Shown: in pieces, positions 42,880 through 55,365 of the stretch | Numbering within the stretch: position 1 is the first letter of the stretch | Layout of the letters: every line of letters begins with the position of its first letter | Assembly: GCA_949358305.1 (NCBI GenBank) | Contig: CASHSZ010000001.1 | Span: 92,501-156,500 of the forward strand | Direction of reading: 5' to 3' | Length of the DNA stretch: 64,000 nt | Source: Strigamia acuminata | Lineage: Eukaryota > Arthropoda > Chilopoda > Geophilomorpha > Linotaeniidae | Translations under genes and position numbers: made by a program | Notes under the pieces: generated by a model | The model's input: the letters and a program-made list of their open reading frames with translations, nothing else | Told to the model about the DNA's origin: nothing | Database searches by the model: none

Positions 42880-43078
42880 TTAGTCATGCACAATTACGTC
42901 ACGATTATCCATACTGTTTCTATGCATAATCGCGACGTCGCACATAAGAATAAGTTGTATATATCCAAAGTTATTACACTTTGAAATGTCGCGCTAAGGC
43001 ACTCAATACTTATTCTTATGTGCGACATTGCAATTATGCATACAAACAGCATGCATAATCATGATGTCGCGTGTAAGA
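42880..43078. mobile_element. Long hairpin, probable MITE
   Basis: Two arms of about 65-75 nt (42880-42954 and 43009-43078) are inverted, with the core CGCACATAAGAATAAG / CTTATTCTTATGTGCG perfect at the loop side. Confidence 0.65.
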
Positions 43079-43199
43079 ATATTGCGTGTATTATAGAGGC
43101 TCGGTATGGGGCTCTGTCCTGCACTGTAATCTTTTACCTACATGTAAATCCGGTCCTGGAGGCTGTGAATACTTATGGGCCATTTTATCTCCAAAACAT

Positions 43200-43392
43200 A
43201 ATTTTTAAATATGAAAAAGAAAGAAATGAAGTTTTAACGAGGTTTACGGGTTTTGGATTGACTGCAAGTAAAAAAATGGCTCGGTTTGTTGGTCATAGAA
43301 TACCATGTTAAAAAATTTTGATGTAACGAAGTTTTGTTATAAGGAACCAATTTTTTGGGTCCCATGAGATTCGTTATAACGAGGCTTGACTG
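43200..43392. mobile_element. Pogo-like MITE, left end decayed
   Basis: It ends TTCGTTATAACGAGGCTTGACTG followed by TA, and contains the AGAATACCATGTTAAAAAAT segment shared with the pogo-like MITE at 45844. The left terminus is not clear. A GTAAATCCGGTCCT segment repeats on either side (43144 and 43471). Confidence 0.55.
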
Positions 43393-43399
43393 TATTAAT

Positions 43400-45550
43400 T
43401 ACAACGCAGTGTATAGTAGGAGTTGTGGTCCTAATTGTGGGGTCCTACGCTGTAGCGTCTTTAGCCTTTTCGTAAATCCGGTCCTTGCAGCTGGGAATTT
43501 GAGAAAAGTGACAAAAAACATAAGTGCAGATCTTGATTTTGCTACTAGAGGGTGCTGAATTGCAATATGGGACATGAGAGTATTGGATTTGATTAGAAAT
43601 GTGCAATTTATGGTAAGTTTTTGTTTTCACAGATCAAGGTTATGGGTTAGTGAGATACTGGGAACCTGCTGAGCTCAGGAAATGAAAAGTTGTGTGAATT
43701 CAAATGCTTGTGTTCACTTTTTCTAGGTCATCTTATCATTCTCTTGAATTCATCCTGTGAAAAAGTGAGGTCTGAATTCAAACGACTTTCACTTTTCTCA
43801 CATGATTATTATTTTTTAGAAAAAGTTAACGTTAACACACTGTGGAAAGTAAAATTAAATGAGCTGCAAAGGTTATACGTGTGAGGTTTTTATTAAAACA
43901 CATAAACTGCCTTGTTTGGCATTAGACTGAAAAACCTTTAAACCACCAGGTGTTCTTATAATTTATTCAGGAATTTTATGTGGGCGGAGATTGAAGCATT
44001 GACCCATGTAGCAGAGACATGAACCTTTCATTCTGACTTCATTCTTCCAATGGCTGTTTCTTGTTGTTGTCATAACAACATGTGTTGTGGCTTAAGATAT
44101 TTGTAGTGTATTTATTTTGAAATTGTTTTTGTAAGATTCTGTGGGAATGCGAGGAAGTAAATCTTGATTGGGTTTAGACAAAGTGGTCTTTAAGAAGACC
44201 ACAGTCTTCACCCGAAAATAACACCATGGTGTTATAGTGTCTACTGATGTTTCAAAGGAATAGTCAGCAAAAATCAGATAAAAAAAAAATTATTTGACGT
44301 AAAAATAATGATTTTTTTAAAATGAGGTCACAAAATGACCCATCTTAGGGTTGGAAGGGTTAAACAGGTGAAAAGAAAGTTTTTGGGCTTCCCAGAAAGA
44401 GCGGACCGGATTTTTAGCCGGCAAGGCAAATTTGACTTCTCATAAGCCACACCTGTGGCTATCTGGAAAATAGGTTGCCCACCCTGCTCTAAAACTATGT
44501 TGATACAATGTCCACACAAGTGTGCTTGGGGATTTTAAACTAAAATTGAGGAACAAATATGAATTGGTTCAAACGTTGGACATTTCCTATTTCAATAAAA
44601 AAAAAACCAATTTGCACAAGTAGGTCGATGGCATATGCAGCAAGGCTTTGGCCAATGGTCAAGGGAAGCCCTGTAGCACTTGGTGAATACATATTTTTCC
44701 TTGTTTAGAATAATGAAGGATGTCTACAATGATTCACAAATAATACTCACTTATGTCTAGTGAAATAATTTTTTTTTCTCACTTGTCCTTGTGCTGTGTT
44801 TAGAATGAGTGATGGGAGTTTATTTGAAGGGAAGGTCAATATCATGACAAAGGAATGCAGCTTTGGCTTTTAATAATTGATTAGTTTTTTGGGTCAAGAG
44901 GCAGACTGCAACAATTTAGTGTTAGAAAGTAAGGGATTAAAATTGTGGACCATTTTTGCTTATGGGGTAACTTAATTAGTGTGGGATTATGCTAAGTGTA
45001 GGCTGGTGCAGGGTTGGTTGTCTGTTTTGAAACATTTCAGTTGAGTTTTATGCTGAGGTCTTTTGAGCATGAAAACATTGGAGGGTGACATTGCAGTTTT
45101 GGTGTGTGGTATTGTTCATGTTTCTGAATGTGCTATCGACAGGAAATTGAAGTGATTATTCGAGGTTTCTCATCCTTGTCTGATTAAGGAACTGTTTCCA
45201 TGGCAAACATCTGCCACCTGCCTCCAACTGCTTTTCTGTGGTTTTCCCAGTTGTCGGTGCAAATGCAAAAAAGTCGTATCACGGCTAACAGGCAGAATTA
45301 CAAATGGTGAACTCTCTGTGGACCCAGGTGTGGGTGGGTTCACCAAAAAGTGCCCGGTCTAGAGGGAGCTTTTAGCATTGCCGGATATTAGACGGGTCCC
45401 AAAGGGGTGCCCAGTCTAGAGGGGGTGTTCACTGTGCAAATACAAATAACCGCAGCGTATTTAAGAGTGTGGGCTATTGACATTTGCAAATATACTATGA
45501 AGCACTATTGTTTGTCAAATATGAATGCATATTCAAATGCAGTGTTTCAA
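43400..45550. other. Non-coding stretch
   Basis: No gene is supported. It contains the partial piggyBac-like MITE at about 44240-44359 (ending GGGTTGGAAGGG at a TTAA) and, at 45340-45420, two similar copies of GTGCCCGGTCTAGAGGG. Confidence 0.55.
44240..44359. mobile_element. Partial piggyBac-like MITE
   Basis: Its sequence matches the right part of the element at 35172-35550 (GTTTCAAAGGAATAGTCAGC ... CATCTTAGGGTTGG) and ends at TTAA (44360-44363). The left half is missing. Confidence 0.65.
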
Positions 45551-45551
45551 T

Positions 45552-45810
45552 TACCGTATTTTATCGATTAAGAGCCGCGGCTTTTATTCAAAACGGCCAT
45601 TTTTGTCAGCAATTACAATTTTGGTTTTTCGTTTGTTACATTTGTTTAATTTAACAAACGAAGTCTGAACGTCACGAACGAAGCGTACGTTTATCGTTCG
45701 TGAGGTTAAATACGAAAACAATACCGTATTTTTGCAAAAGTACGGTATTCTTGGTGTTTCAGCAGCGGCTACATTTTGAGGGCGACTCTTAATCGGTAAA
45801 ATACGGTGTA
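45552..45810. mobile_element. MITE of the ACCGTATTTTATCGATTA family
   Basis: It begins TACCGTATTTTATCGATTAA and ends with the complement TTAATCGGTAAAATACGGT, about 258 bp, TA-flanked. Members also occur at 46718 and, diverged, at 53022; another begins at 63986 and is cut by the window end. Confidence 0.7.
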
Positions 45811-45843
45811 TTATGAAATGTAATGTGCAAATAATATACTATA

Positions 45844-46027
45844 CAGTCGAAACTCATTATAACGAATTGCGATATAACGAATTATCGATATAACGAATAC
45901 CTAAAAATGGCTGGTTTGGGTGGCTGGCCATAGAACACCATGTTAAAAAATTTTAATATAACGAATTCTCGTTATATCGAATCGATTTTTCAGGTTCCTT
46001 GCGATTCGTTATAAAGAGTTTTGACTG
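45844..46027. mobile_element. Pogo/Tigger-like MITE
   Basis: The ends CAGTCGAAACTCATTATAAC and its near-inverse are flanked by TA; 184 bp. It is a deleted relative of the element at 54445-55013. Confidence 0.8.
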
Positions 46028-46717
46028 TATTGGCCTTAGCACCCGTGTTGCAGTGTATTGTCATTTTTATGCAATCCACACGTGAAACAGGAAATGATGT
46101 CATTTTGCTTAGTTTGTCGGTAGACAGGTTTGCTAGCGGAAGTTGATTTACTCCAACAGAAGTCATGTCAAGGTCGATCCATGTGAGGAATCAAACCCTA
46201 AATTGTAAGGCAGATGTTACTAACCTAAAATTCCAATTCCTTAAATGGAACCTGAAGAAGCGAGGAATTTTTTTTAGCTGGGTGAATATGTTTTTGTTTA
46301 AAAATCCAAACAAAATGAAGAGTTTGACAGTTGGTTTGCCATGTTTTTAAACCTACACTACATATATTATGTATGAATGACAGCTGGTTGGGGTTCTAGG
46401 AGCAATTTGTCTCTCTAAATGTCAGTGGGCTGCGGGTTTAATGCCTGTTAGAAGGTGGCCACATCAGCTTATGCAAAGCCAATCACTGCAATTTGATCTG
46501 GGTTGCTGAGTGCTTCCAAGTTTGGAAGTGTGACTATCTGAGAATGTTTTCAAGATGTCTAGAAATGAGAAATTTAATGATTTGCTATAATGCTGCCTTT
46601 ACAGTATATCCTGGTAATGAAACTGCAGCAGAAGGGTAAAGTGATGGGAATAAATTATAAGTAACGATAACGGATGGTAACTAGTTACTTTAGTATCTCA
46701 ATAACTACAAGGGTAAC

Positions 46718-47593
46718 TACCGTATTTTATTGATTAAAAGTCGCGGTTCTTATTCAAAACTGCCATTTTTGTCAGTAATTGCAATTTTGGTTTTACATTT
46801 GCTGCATTTGTTTAATGTAACAAACGAAGTCTGAACGTCACGAATGAAGCGTACGTTCATCGTTCGTGCGGTTAAATAAGGAAAAAAATTAGGGTTGCAC
46901 CGAATATTCGGTTTATATTCGGTTATTCTGCCTATTCGGCCTAAAAATCGAATATTATGTCTTCGGCCGAATATCAACCTGTTATTCGGCCGAATACATA
47001 ATAATGATAAAATTAGAATTATTTGAATTTTGTAATGCATCAAATTCACATTTATAGGTCAAAATTGTATTTTTTATACAAAATAATTTAATTTTCACTA
47101 TTAAATTGCAATTATTACCTAAAAAACACAAATTTTACAATAAAAATTTAATATTTATTTTAAAAATGATATTTTTAAACCAATAATTGCATTTTTCCTG
47201 TAAAAATTGTTTTTCAGAGGCAAAAATTGCACTATTGAGGCAAAATTCTCTATTTTTAGGCAAAAATTGAATTTTTTTCAGACAAAAGACATTTTAAACT
47301 TAAAAAATTACATTTTTTGGGTAAAAAGAATATTTTAGAACGTAAAAGCTGCATTTATTAGATAAAAAGTCAATTTTTAAAGCCAAAAATGGCTTTTTTT
47401 CAACAATCAAATTTTTTTTTTAAATATTTGGTTATTCGGCCGAATACCGAATATTCGGTATTTGGTTATTCGGCCTTTTTGGTATTCGGTGCAACCCTAG
47501 AAACAATATCGTAGTTTTGCAAAAATACGGTATTATTTGTGTCTCAGTCGCGGCTACAAATCGAGGGCGCCTCTTAAACGGTAAAATACGGTA
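46718..47593. mobile_element. ACCGTA-family MITE split by a hAT-like MITE
   Basis: The outer ends TACCGTATTTTATTGATTAA and AACGGTAAAATACGGTA match the family at 45552. The interior aligns with that copy except for the inserted block 46890-47499. Confidence 0.75.
46890..47499. mobile_element. hAT-like MITE nested in another MITE
   Basis: The ends TAGGGTTGCACCGAATA and TATTCGGTGCAACCCTA are inverted; 610 bp. The flanking octamers AAAAAAAT and GAAACAAT match at 6 of 8 positions. The uninterrupted relative at 45715-45725 shows the joined sequence. The interior is non-coding. Confidence 0.75.
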
Positions 47594-48737
47594 GTTTCTT
47601 TTGTGGTTAAATAACGACAACGGTAACTACCCTATTGATGTGCTTTTAAGGGGATGCCCTTAAACGCGAATTTGGCATCAAGCTATAATGCATGCAACCC
47701 TGCCAGTGTAGTCAACTTAGCAGCTAAATTCAAAATTTTTCTGGATGAAATTGAAGATGCCTGTTGTGTTGAGTTAAGTTTGACGTACTCTGAGGGAAAT
47801 TGAACACGATTAATTTTTAAAGGAAGTAAGACAATGCTACAATTTTTTCCTTGAAATTTGGGTCAAAAATGAACAGCAGGGGGTTAGTTAGATTAATGCA
47901 AAATATTAATTTCAAGTTTTACTGCTAGGAATGAAAAATCAGAAACCTGATCTGTTTGCAAGTGGTAACCAAGTTTTAAAAACAAATTGCAATCAATAAC
48001 TAACCAATTGGTTGGCACAGTTATGTATCTTCAATAGATGCACTCAATCCTGGAAGGATAAGTGACTTATCTTGCGTAAATGTCTTTTAGTCGGATGATC
48101 CTTTATCGGATAACAACTAGTTAGTGACTATGGCTACTGACTGGTGAACACTGAAGCCTAACTTCATTCACACCTCAGTGGTGCTTTTTCAAAGGAGGAA
48201 ATGACCTCATTATGACAAAAGTCAACACAGTAAATTGACTTTTTATTTTTTTAAAAAAGGATGAGTGTAATGACATTTGCACCTCAACTTATGACAGGCT
48301 TTTTTAATGTGTCAGATTGAGCAATGACGTTTAATAGTTTTTTAAACCAATAATTAAGTAGAAAATAGTGGGGCAGCTTGTAAACCATTGCATTAAATTT
48401 ACTGTTTTGCACTGTATTACTCTGCTTTGGAGGACATACCCTAAAATGAAGAGTCCGATCAGGGTGCTGGATAAAATAGAGCTCCAACTTTTCACAAATA
48501 CTCGGAAAAAAAGGGTTGAGAGTGTAAAAAGTGTGTTATGGCATGGCGGCCCTAGCGGGGTGATTGTTTCTTTATATTTCTAGATCTCGCTCGTCTCGTA
48601 ATCTCGGTCTCGGAGATGTCGGTTTTTTTTAGTCTCAGGATCTCGGTCTCGGCAAAATGAGATTTTATTATTACAAGATATAATAAAAACATACAATTCA
48701 TGTTATGAGTTGTAACGTGATTTGTATGTTTTTATTA
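47594..48737. other. Non-coding stretch
   Basis: No gene is recognised. At 48580-48660 there is a CTCG/GTCTCGG-rich segment whose counterpart is at 49350-49460, possibly the remains of an outer element around the MITE at 48738. Confidence 0.5.
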
Positions 48738-49229
48738 GAGAGTTTGCGAGATGCATTTTTCCCTTACAGTTAAAGACTATACAGTATGAAAATAGTGTAA
48801 GAGAAAAATGATAAATAAAGTTTTTGCGGGCTGCACTTTTCCCTTATTACTACACTATTTCAGCCAACTACTGACAGTTAGTAATTTTGGACCTAAAAAT
48901 TCAATTTGGGGATGTAAATGTGCAAATTTCTGCATAAAATTCCATTATTATGCCTATAAAGTATGGTTTTGGGCCTAAAATTCAATTTTGGGCCTCACTT
49001 ATCATTCAATTTACGTACCTATGACTGTGATGTGTTTGATCGGGACAACATAATAATCGCCATTTTCAATGGGCGAAGCTAACAATATAGTGTTCTCAAT
49101 TCTGATTGGCTGCGCTATATTTTAATTTAGTGTTGAAAACGATACACTAAAGATTTTTTCCTTACGATATGGCACTAAAATAGTGTAACGTGGCACAAAA
49201 TAAGGGAAAAATGCATCCCGCAAACTCTC
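48738..49229. mobile_element. MITE, TA-flanked
   Basis: The ends GAGAGTTTGCGAGATGCATT and its inverse (AATGCATCCCGCAAACTCTC) bound 492 bp with TA on each side. Internal and other copies of the motif TTTGCGG...TTTTCCCTTA occur at 48832 and 53057. Confidence 0.75.
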
Positions 49230-50210
49230 TATTGTTTCTCGTAACAGCTAAGACCTTTAACGTTCACTTTACGTTCTTTTGTACTATAAAAGCACGACGT
49301 AAATTTTTTTTTCTCTAAAAAATGTTGGTTTCTTTCAAAAGCTTGCCTGATAGCGCGTCTCGGTGTCGTACGAAATCTCGTCTCGGGAACTTCTCATCTT
49401 GTCTCGGAAAACCAAGACTTGAAAACGGCCGAGATGCTGGGCGTATATATTGTTTCTTATTTCTCGGCTTTTTGAATTTTTTGATTCTGGAAACGTATAA
49501 ATCCAGTACTCTCAGGAAATCAGTACTCTTAGGTGCTGAAATAAAAAAAATGAAGAGAAGTGACAGTCTTTTTTATTTTTTTAGTTTGATTTTGGTTCTT
49601 TGTGTTGATGAGCACTGGCATGGAAAGAATATATTTTTTCTTTCTCATGAGAAGTAGATTTTTTCCTGCTCCAAATGTGTCTTTGAAGCTACTTTACCCT
49701 TCATCTGCATAATCACATTTGTGTGTGCAGAAGCAGAATTTCCTTCTTTTGCCTTTAAAAGGAAAAAAAAAGAGGAAGAAAAAAATGTACCAGTCTCTTC
49801 CCCACCATGTTGTGATGCAGTTGGTGTCTCTTCTCCGGTCAGGAAAAAAATTTTTTTAACTGAAATAAATTATAAATTACAGGAAGAATTACAGGAGCTT
49901 CCTTTCCACATCTTTGATTCAATTGAAGAAAACTTATTCCAATTTGGACTTGAACCAAGAAAATCTTTTCATCTGTTGAATCATTAATCAGTAATTTGTG
50001 TCTGGAAAATGGCCGGAGTTTAGAATTGCTTCGTTAGCGCGGAATTGTGGAGACAGGGAGGATCTTGAAGATGTTTCTCCAGGGGGCCGACGTTTGCGTC
50101 AAACGGCAAATCTTTTTAAAAAGCGAAATCACAAGTTGTGACCAATATAATTGTGTGACATCATTGCAAGCCGTTGCTACCCATATGGTTCAAAAATATA
50201 TTTTGCAATA
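49230..50210. other. Non-coding stretch
   Basis: Two ORFs of about 90-110 codons occur, but they are T/K-rich, lack motifs and have no supporting splice structure. I do not call genes here. Confidence 0.5.
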
Positions 50211-50366
50211 CAGTCGAAACTCTTTATAACGAATCGCGATATAACGAATTATCGATATAACGAATACTTAAAAATGGCTGGTTTGGTTGGCTGGCCATAG
50301 AACACCATGTTAAAAATTTTTCGATATAACGAATTGATTTTTCGGGTCTTTTGCGATTCATTATAA
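50211..50366. mobile_element. Truncated pogo/Tigger-like MITE
   Basis: It starts CAGTCGAAACTCTTTATAAC after TA and carries the CATAGAACACCATGTTAAA body, but breaks off at TGCGATTCATTATAATG before the expected inverted end. Confidence 0.75.
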
Positions 50367-50397
50367 TGCATTCCAAGATGTATAACATTTTGCGGAA

Positions 50398-51015
50398 TTA
50401 ACAGGAAGTTGATCCCACGGTTCACATTGCGCATGTGCAGCAGTTTGATTTTGGGAAATTTTAAGGTTGTTCAAAGTTGAAATTCGATTTCCTTGATTTC
50501 TGAAAATCAAGAAAATCAGGATTTTAGAAATTCATTTAACATTGAATGCACCTATTAGGTGCGTTCAATATAAAATGGATTTTGCTGATTTTGCTGATTT
50601 TGTTGATTTCGCTAATTTTGGAAGCCCGGAAGTGATGGTTTTTCTGTCATAAACACGAAATCGGATTTCAGAAAATCCGATTTTGGGAAAGCAACGTATA
50701 GGGTCGCTTTCTTTGATTTCATTGATTTCCAAGTTGATTTTCAGCCATCTTGAATTGCTTATAGAGCGATCAGAGCAGTTATTTTTGTTTGCAATTTAAT
50801 AAATGCAATTGGGAAAATTGCAATTGCGAAAATCATGATATTTCGGTCGCGTTTGCAAACAGGAAGTTGATCCCATGGTTCACATTGCGCATGTGCAGCA
50901 GTTGGATTTTGGGAAATTTTAAGGTTGTTCAAAGTTGAAATCCGATTTTCTTGATTTCTGAAAATCAAGAAAATCATGATTTCGGAAATCCATTTAAGAT
51001 TGAATGCACCTATTG
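50398..51015. repeat. Pair of 158-bp direct repeats
   Basis: About 158 bp beginning AACAGGAAGTTGATCCCA occurs at 50398 and again at 50857, over 90% alike by eye, both ending ATTGAATGCACCTATT. Between them is a GATTTTGCTGATTTTG-rich stretch starting with the inverse AGGTGCGTTCAAT, so the second copy may have arisen by recombination or element insertion. Confidence 0.75.
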
Positions 51016-51599
51016 TGTTTTTGAACTGTTGGCTGTAGAAGAAACGTCGAAAGTTGTCGATTTCTGCCTTGTTGGTAGCTAGGGTTTTTCTAGGGTGTAG
51101 AAAAGGATGTCGTCTTTGGTAGCAGAGCTGGGAAGTGAGCCAAAATAAGGGGCAGCGAGTTTTCTTCAATTTAGAGCTCATAGGAGCCTGGAAATTGGGC
51201 TGTAGGAGTTTGAAGGGGGAGAAATAAATGGGTTGTCAGTGTTGTAGAAATGGCGTAAATGCAAATTAATTGGAAATTGTGGCTTTTAATTATCTCGTGG
51301 ATTAATTGGACCTTGTTAGAGGGAAATTGGATTTGTTTGTGTTTAGGAAAGTAATGTTTATTTTTACTTTTTTTTTTGTTCTAATCAAGGGAATGGGTTG
51401 GTGTAATGAAAAGTTTTGAATTATTAAATTTAATTTATGAAAAGTGTAAGTGCATTCTACTTTTCAGAAAGGCAGTAAAGGTGGAAGCGTGTGGTCGTAA
51501 CAAGACAGGTTATGAGCGATTCAGCATGGTGTGATTGACATCTACGGATATTAAAGATCAAGATAATCAACAATTGATTAATAAAATCAAGTAGAAAGT

Positions 51600-52590
51600 A
51601 GAAATTACCGAAATTACTGAAATTTAACTAAAATCAATTAGAAATTAGTGAAATTAAACTAAAATCAACTAGAAATTACTGAAATTTAACTAAAATCAAT
51701 TAGAAATCACTGAAATTTAACTAAAATCAATTAGAAATTAGTGAAATTTAACTAAAGTCAACTAGAAATTACTGAAATTTAACTAAAATCAATTAGAAAT
51801 TAGTGAAATTTAACTAAAATCAACTAGAAATTATTGAAATTTAACTAATCAATTAGAAATCACTGAAATTTAACTAAAATCAATTAGAAATTAGTGAAAT
51901 TAAACTAAAATCAACTAGAAATTACTGAAATTTAACTAAAATCAATTAGAAATCACTGAAATTTAACTAAAATCAATTAGAAATTAGTGAAATTTAACTA
52001 AAGTCAACTAGAAATTACTGAAATTTAACTAAAATCAATTAGAAATTAGTGAAATTTAACTAAAATCAACTAGAAATTATTGAAATTTAACTAATCAATT
52101 AGAAATCACTGAAATTTAACTAAAATCAATTAGAAATTAGTGAAATTAAACTAAAATCAATTAGAAATTAGTGAAATTAAACTAAAATCAACTAGAAATT
52201 ATTGCAATTCTACTAGAATCAACTAGAAATCTCTGAAATTTAACCAAAATCAACTAGAAATTATTGCAATTCTACTAGAATCAACTAGAAATCTCTGAAA
52301 ATTAACTAAAAATTAACTAGAAATCACTCAAAATCAACTAGAAATCACTCAAAATCAACGAGAAATCACTCATAATCAACTAGGAATCACTCAAAATCAA
52401 CTAGAAATCTCTCAAAATCAACTAGAAATCACTCAAAATCAACTAGAAATTACTCAAAATTAACTAGAAATTACTCAAAATTAACTAGAAATCACTCAAA
52501 TTGAACTAGAAATCACTCAAAATCAACTAAAGATTACTGAGAATCATCTAAAATTCGTTGAAAATCAACTAAAATAACTGACAGTAATCA
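51600..52590. repeat. About 1-kb minisatellite, 29-30-bp unit
   Basis: Over 30 copies of AACTAAAATCAATTAGAAAT plus TAGTGAAATT or a variant. The right third shifts to a shorter AATCAACTAGAAATCACTCA unit of 20 bp. Within the left part a block of about 240 bp is itself repeated. Confidence 0.9.
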
Positions 52591-53021
52591 ACAAAAACCA
52601 CTGAAAATTGACTATGAACTACATTGGGTTTTTTTAAGCCAGCTCACACACAACGCTTCCTTCCCACAATTCCCTGCGCGTGCCATATCTACTGTTTATG
52701 TGGTTTTTTAATCTTGGTGCGAATGAATCAGTCTAACCAGATGTAGGCAATACGTTCCATTTATTAATGTAGACTATACCCTTCAGATCACACTCGGTAT
52801 CTTGATCTACATATTCTTGAAATTTGTTTTCCGCATTTGAAGTAGATAATTTTGGGGCCCTAACGAAGTTCAAGATCTTGTTTACATTTTACCGAAATTT
52901 ATTTGTGCTCATAGTTCAATTTCATTAGATTTATAAATGTGTACTTTTTATTAATAAAAGAAAGCTTGGTTCATTCTCTATCTTTCCATACATTGTATGG
53001 ATTTTTGAATCCATTTATAAG

Positions 53022-53439
53022 TACTGTATTCCTTCGATTAAGAGCGACAATACACAGTTTGCGGCAGGTACTTTTCCCTTATAAAAACCCCCGTTATGCC
53101 TATAAGTATAGTGGAAAACCTTAACTCCACCGGAGCTTACACTATTTTTGAAAATAGCGTAGCCAATACGGTAGTTTTTAAGTTAAAAACTACTAAATTA
53201 TTGTGAATTTAAATGAATTCAAAGCAGAAACAATTAGATAAACCGTAACGTGGTCAGCGGAGAATTCAAAATGGCGGCAAAAAAGTCATTGATAATCCAA
53301 ATTTTTAGTCAACGACGTAAATAGTTACGTTAAATACACAAAAAATTATTATTTTCTTATGAAAAACGGAAATTGAAGTTGCGGTCAATGATTGCAGTTT
53401 TGAACAAGAGTCGCTGCTCTTAATCGAAGGAATACGGTA
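53022..53439. mobile_element. Diverged ACCGTA-family MITE
   Basis: TACTGTATTCCTTCGATTAA at the left and TTAATCGAAGGAATACGGTA at the right are inverted ends. The interior is AT-rich. Confidence 0.7.
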
Positions 53440-54444
53440 GTTTTTAATGTTGAAAGTAGCCTTAAAAGTTGGAAGAGCATCCATCTTGTTTTAATTTGTC
53501 CTAAGACCACTCACATGACAGAATGGGGCCGTGTTTTAGAGTTGTAACGTAAGATTTCTTCGACTTTCAAAAAGTGAAAGTGTTAACGCAAGATTTTCTA
53601 AAAGCGGGCTGGTTTTGTAGAAAAGTGGTTTAAATGTGAACAAGACATACGTTTGAAAGAATAACGCAGTGTGGGATTAGGCCCTTTTAGAAACAACGGA
53701 TATAAAGTTACTTAAACAAGGCACGGCCATAAAAATGGCATTTCCGCTTTAGTTTTAAAGATAGAATGCACCTGTGTTATTTGGAAATGAAATGGAATCG
53801 TTAAGCCTAAAGTTGCCGTAAAGTGGATTCAGTCGTTTTGTTCTTACCGGAGAAAGAAATTTAAAATTTTCATTTTTTATCCAAAAAAAATTTTTTTGGG
53901 GGGGGGGGTTATGAAGCTTTAATAAGATTTTGATGGTGAAAGTGATGAAGTAACAGAAATTATTTTTTGAGTAATTAACTAATTTCATTAGCAAGTACAG
54001 CAAGACATTTAACATGCAAGTAGACAGACAGGCTTTCATTAAATCCAATGGGTTTTGTCCCAATTTACATTGCTGTGTAATAACCTAGTTTTTGTATTGT
54101 TACATTATTGTAATTTGATGAGGTAATGTCTAGGTTTTTGTCATTTGACTCTGTGAATATGGACAGCTGTTGTTAGATGGGTCTGTTTGGTTGGAGATAT
54201 AAAATCTGAGGTTTTATGAGTTTTATCTGGTGAGGATGAATGGAGGTTTATTTTTTTTTGTTAGTTTGAGGGGAATTTATTGTTTATTTGAAAAGTTATG
54301 ATGGATTAGGTGTTTTTTTATTTGTTTTTTTTTGTTTTATTTTTTTTTGGTGTAGATAAAACAAAAAAAATATTTAACAGAATTATGACTTAAAAATCGA
54401 ATAAAAATCGATATTCAGTAGGATTTTGTTGGAAAAATTGAATA

Positions 54445-55013
54445 CAGTCGAAACTCTTTATAACGAATCGCGATATAACGAATTATCGCTATAACGAATT
54501 GTTGAAAATGACTTGGTTGGCCAGCCATAGAACACCATGTTAAATATTTTCGTTATAACGAATTTCGATATAACGAATTATTCGTTATAACAAACAAGTT
54601 TCAGGTACACTATAATACCCATAAGCTCTCGTTACAACGAATTTCCAAAACTGATCACATCACTCACAACATCCGATGCCCAAATTTAGAAAACAAAGGA
54701 AAATGAAAATGGCTGCCAAATGAAAGGCAATTTTGATTTACGACAAGCTGAACATTATTGATGCCATTGACAATGGCAAGAAGCCATCAATTGTAGCAGA
54801 GGAGTTTAATTTGTCCCGTTCTACAATTTCCAACAATTTTAAGAAAATCGGGATAAAATTAACATGAAACTTGCAAGTGGTAATCAAGGTTTACAAAAAA
54901 ATAGTGTTTGGTGCTAAAATTTGATTTTTTCACCTAATTCGTTTTAACGAATTCTCGTTATAACGAATCGATTCGTCCGGTCCCTTTCGATTCGTTATAA
55001 AGAGTTTCGACTG
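54445..55013 (+). mobile_element. Pogo/Tigger-like transposon, internally deleted
   Basis: It has perfect inverted ends of 26 bp beginning CAGTCGAAACTCTTTATAAC, with TA on both sides. It keeps the start of a Tigger-type transposase gene, so it links the shorter copies in this window to the pogo superfamily. Confidence 0.88.
54739..54867 (+). pseudogene. CENP-B-type HTH remnant of pogo transposase
   Basis: The frame reads YDKLNIIDAIDNGKKPSIVA and continues EEFNLSRSTISNNFKKI, the N-terminal CENP-B/pogo helix-turn-helix (DNA-binding) motif. A stop lies just upstream and another just after. The DDE domain is gone. Confidence 0.8.
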
Positions 55014-55029
55014 TATAAAACTATTTATT

Positions 55030-55365
55030 GGAATTTGGGATAAAATATCAAATAAAAATTGATATTCAATAGAATTTTGACTAAAAAATCAATAAAAATT
55101 GATATTCAATAAAATTTTGACTAAAAATTCAATAAAAATTGATATTCAATAGAATTTTGACTAAAAATATATAAAAATTGATATTCAATAGAATTTTGAC
55201 TAAAAAATTAATAAAAATTGATATTCAATAGAATTTTGACTAAAAAATCAATAAAAATTAATATTCAATAGAATTTTGACTAAAAAATCAATAAAAATTG
55301 ATATTCAATAGAATTTTGACTAAAAATATATAAAAATTGATATTCAATAGAATTTTGACTTTGAT
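55030..55365. repeat. 39-bp minisatellite
   Basis: About eight copies of AATTTTGACTAAAAAATCAA plus TAAAAATTGATATTCAATAG, immediately after the pogo-like element. Confidence 0.85.

Noticed and set aside
49322-49987. Two plus-strand ORFs of 111 and 88 codons
   Set aside because: One overlaps the CTCG-rich repeat remnant, the other is Lys/Glu-rich low complexity; neither has splice sites or motifs.
51600-52590. Regular repeats resembling a CRISPR array
   Set aside because: The sequence is eukaryotic, the unit is repeated head-to-tail without unique spacers, and no cas genes exist. It is a minisatellite.
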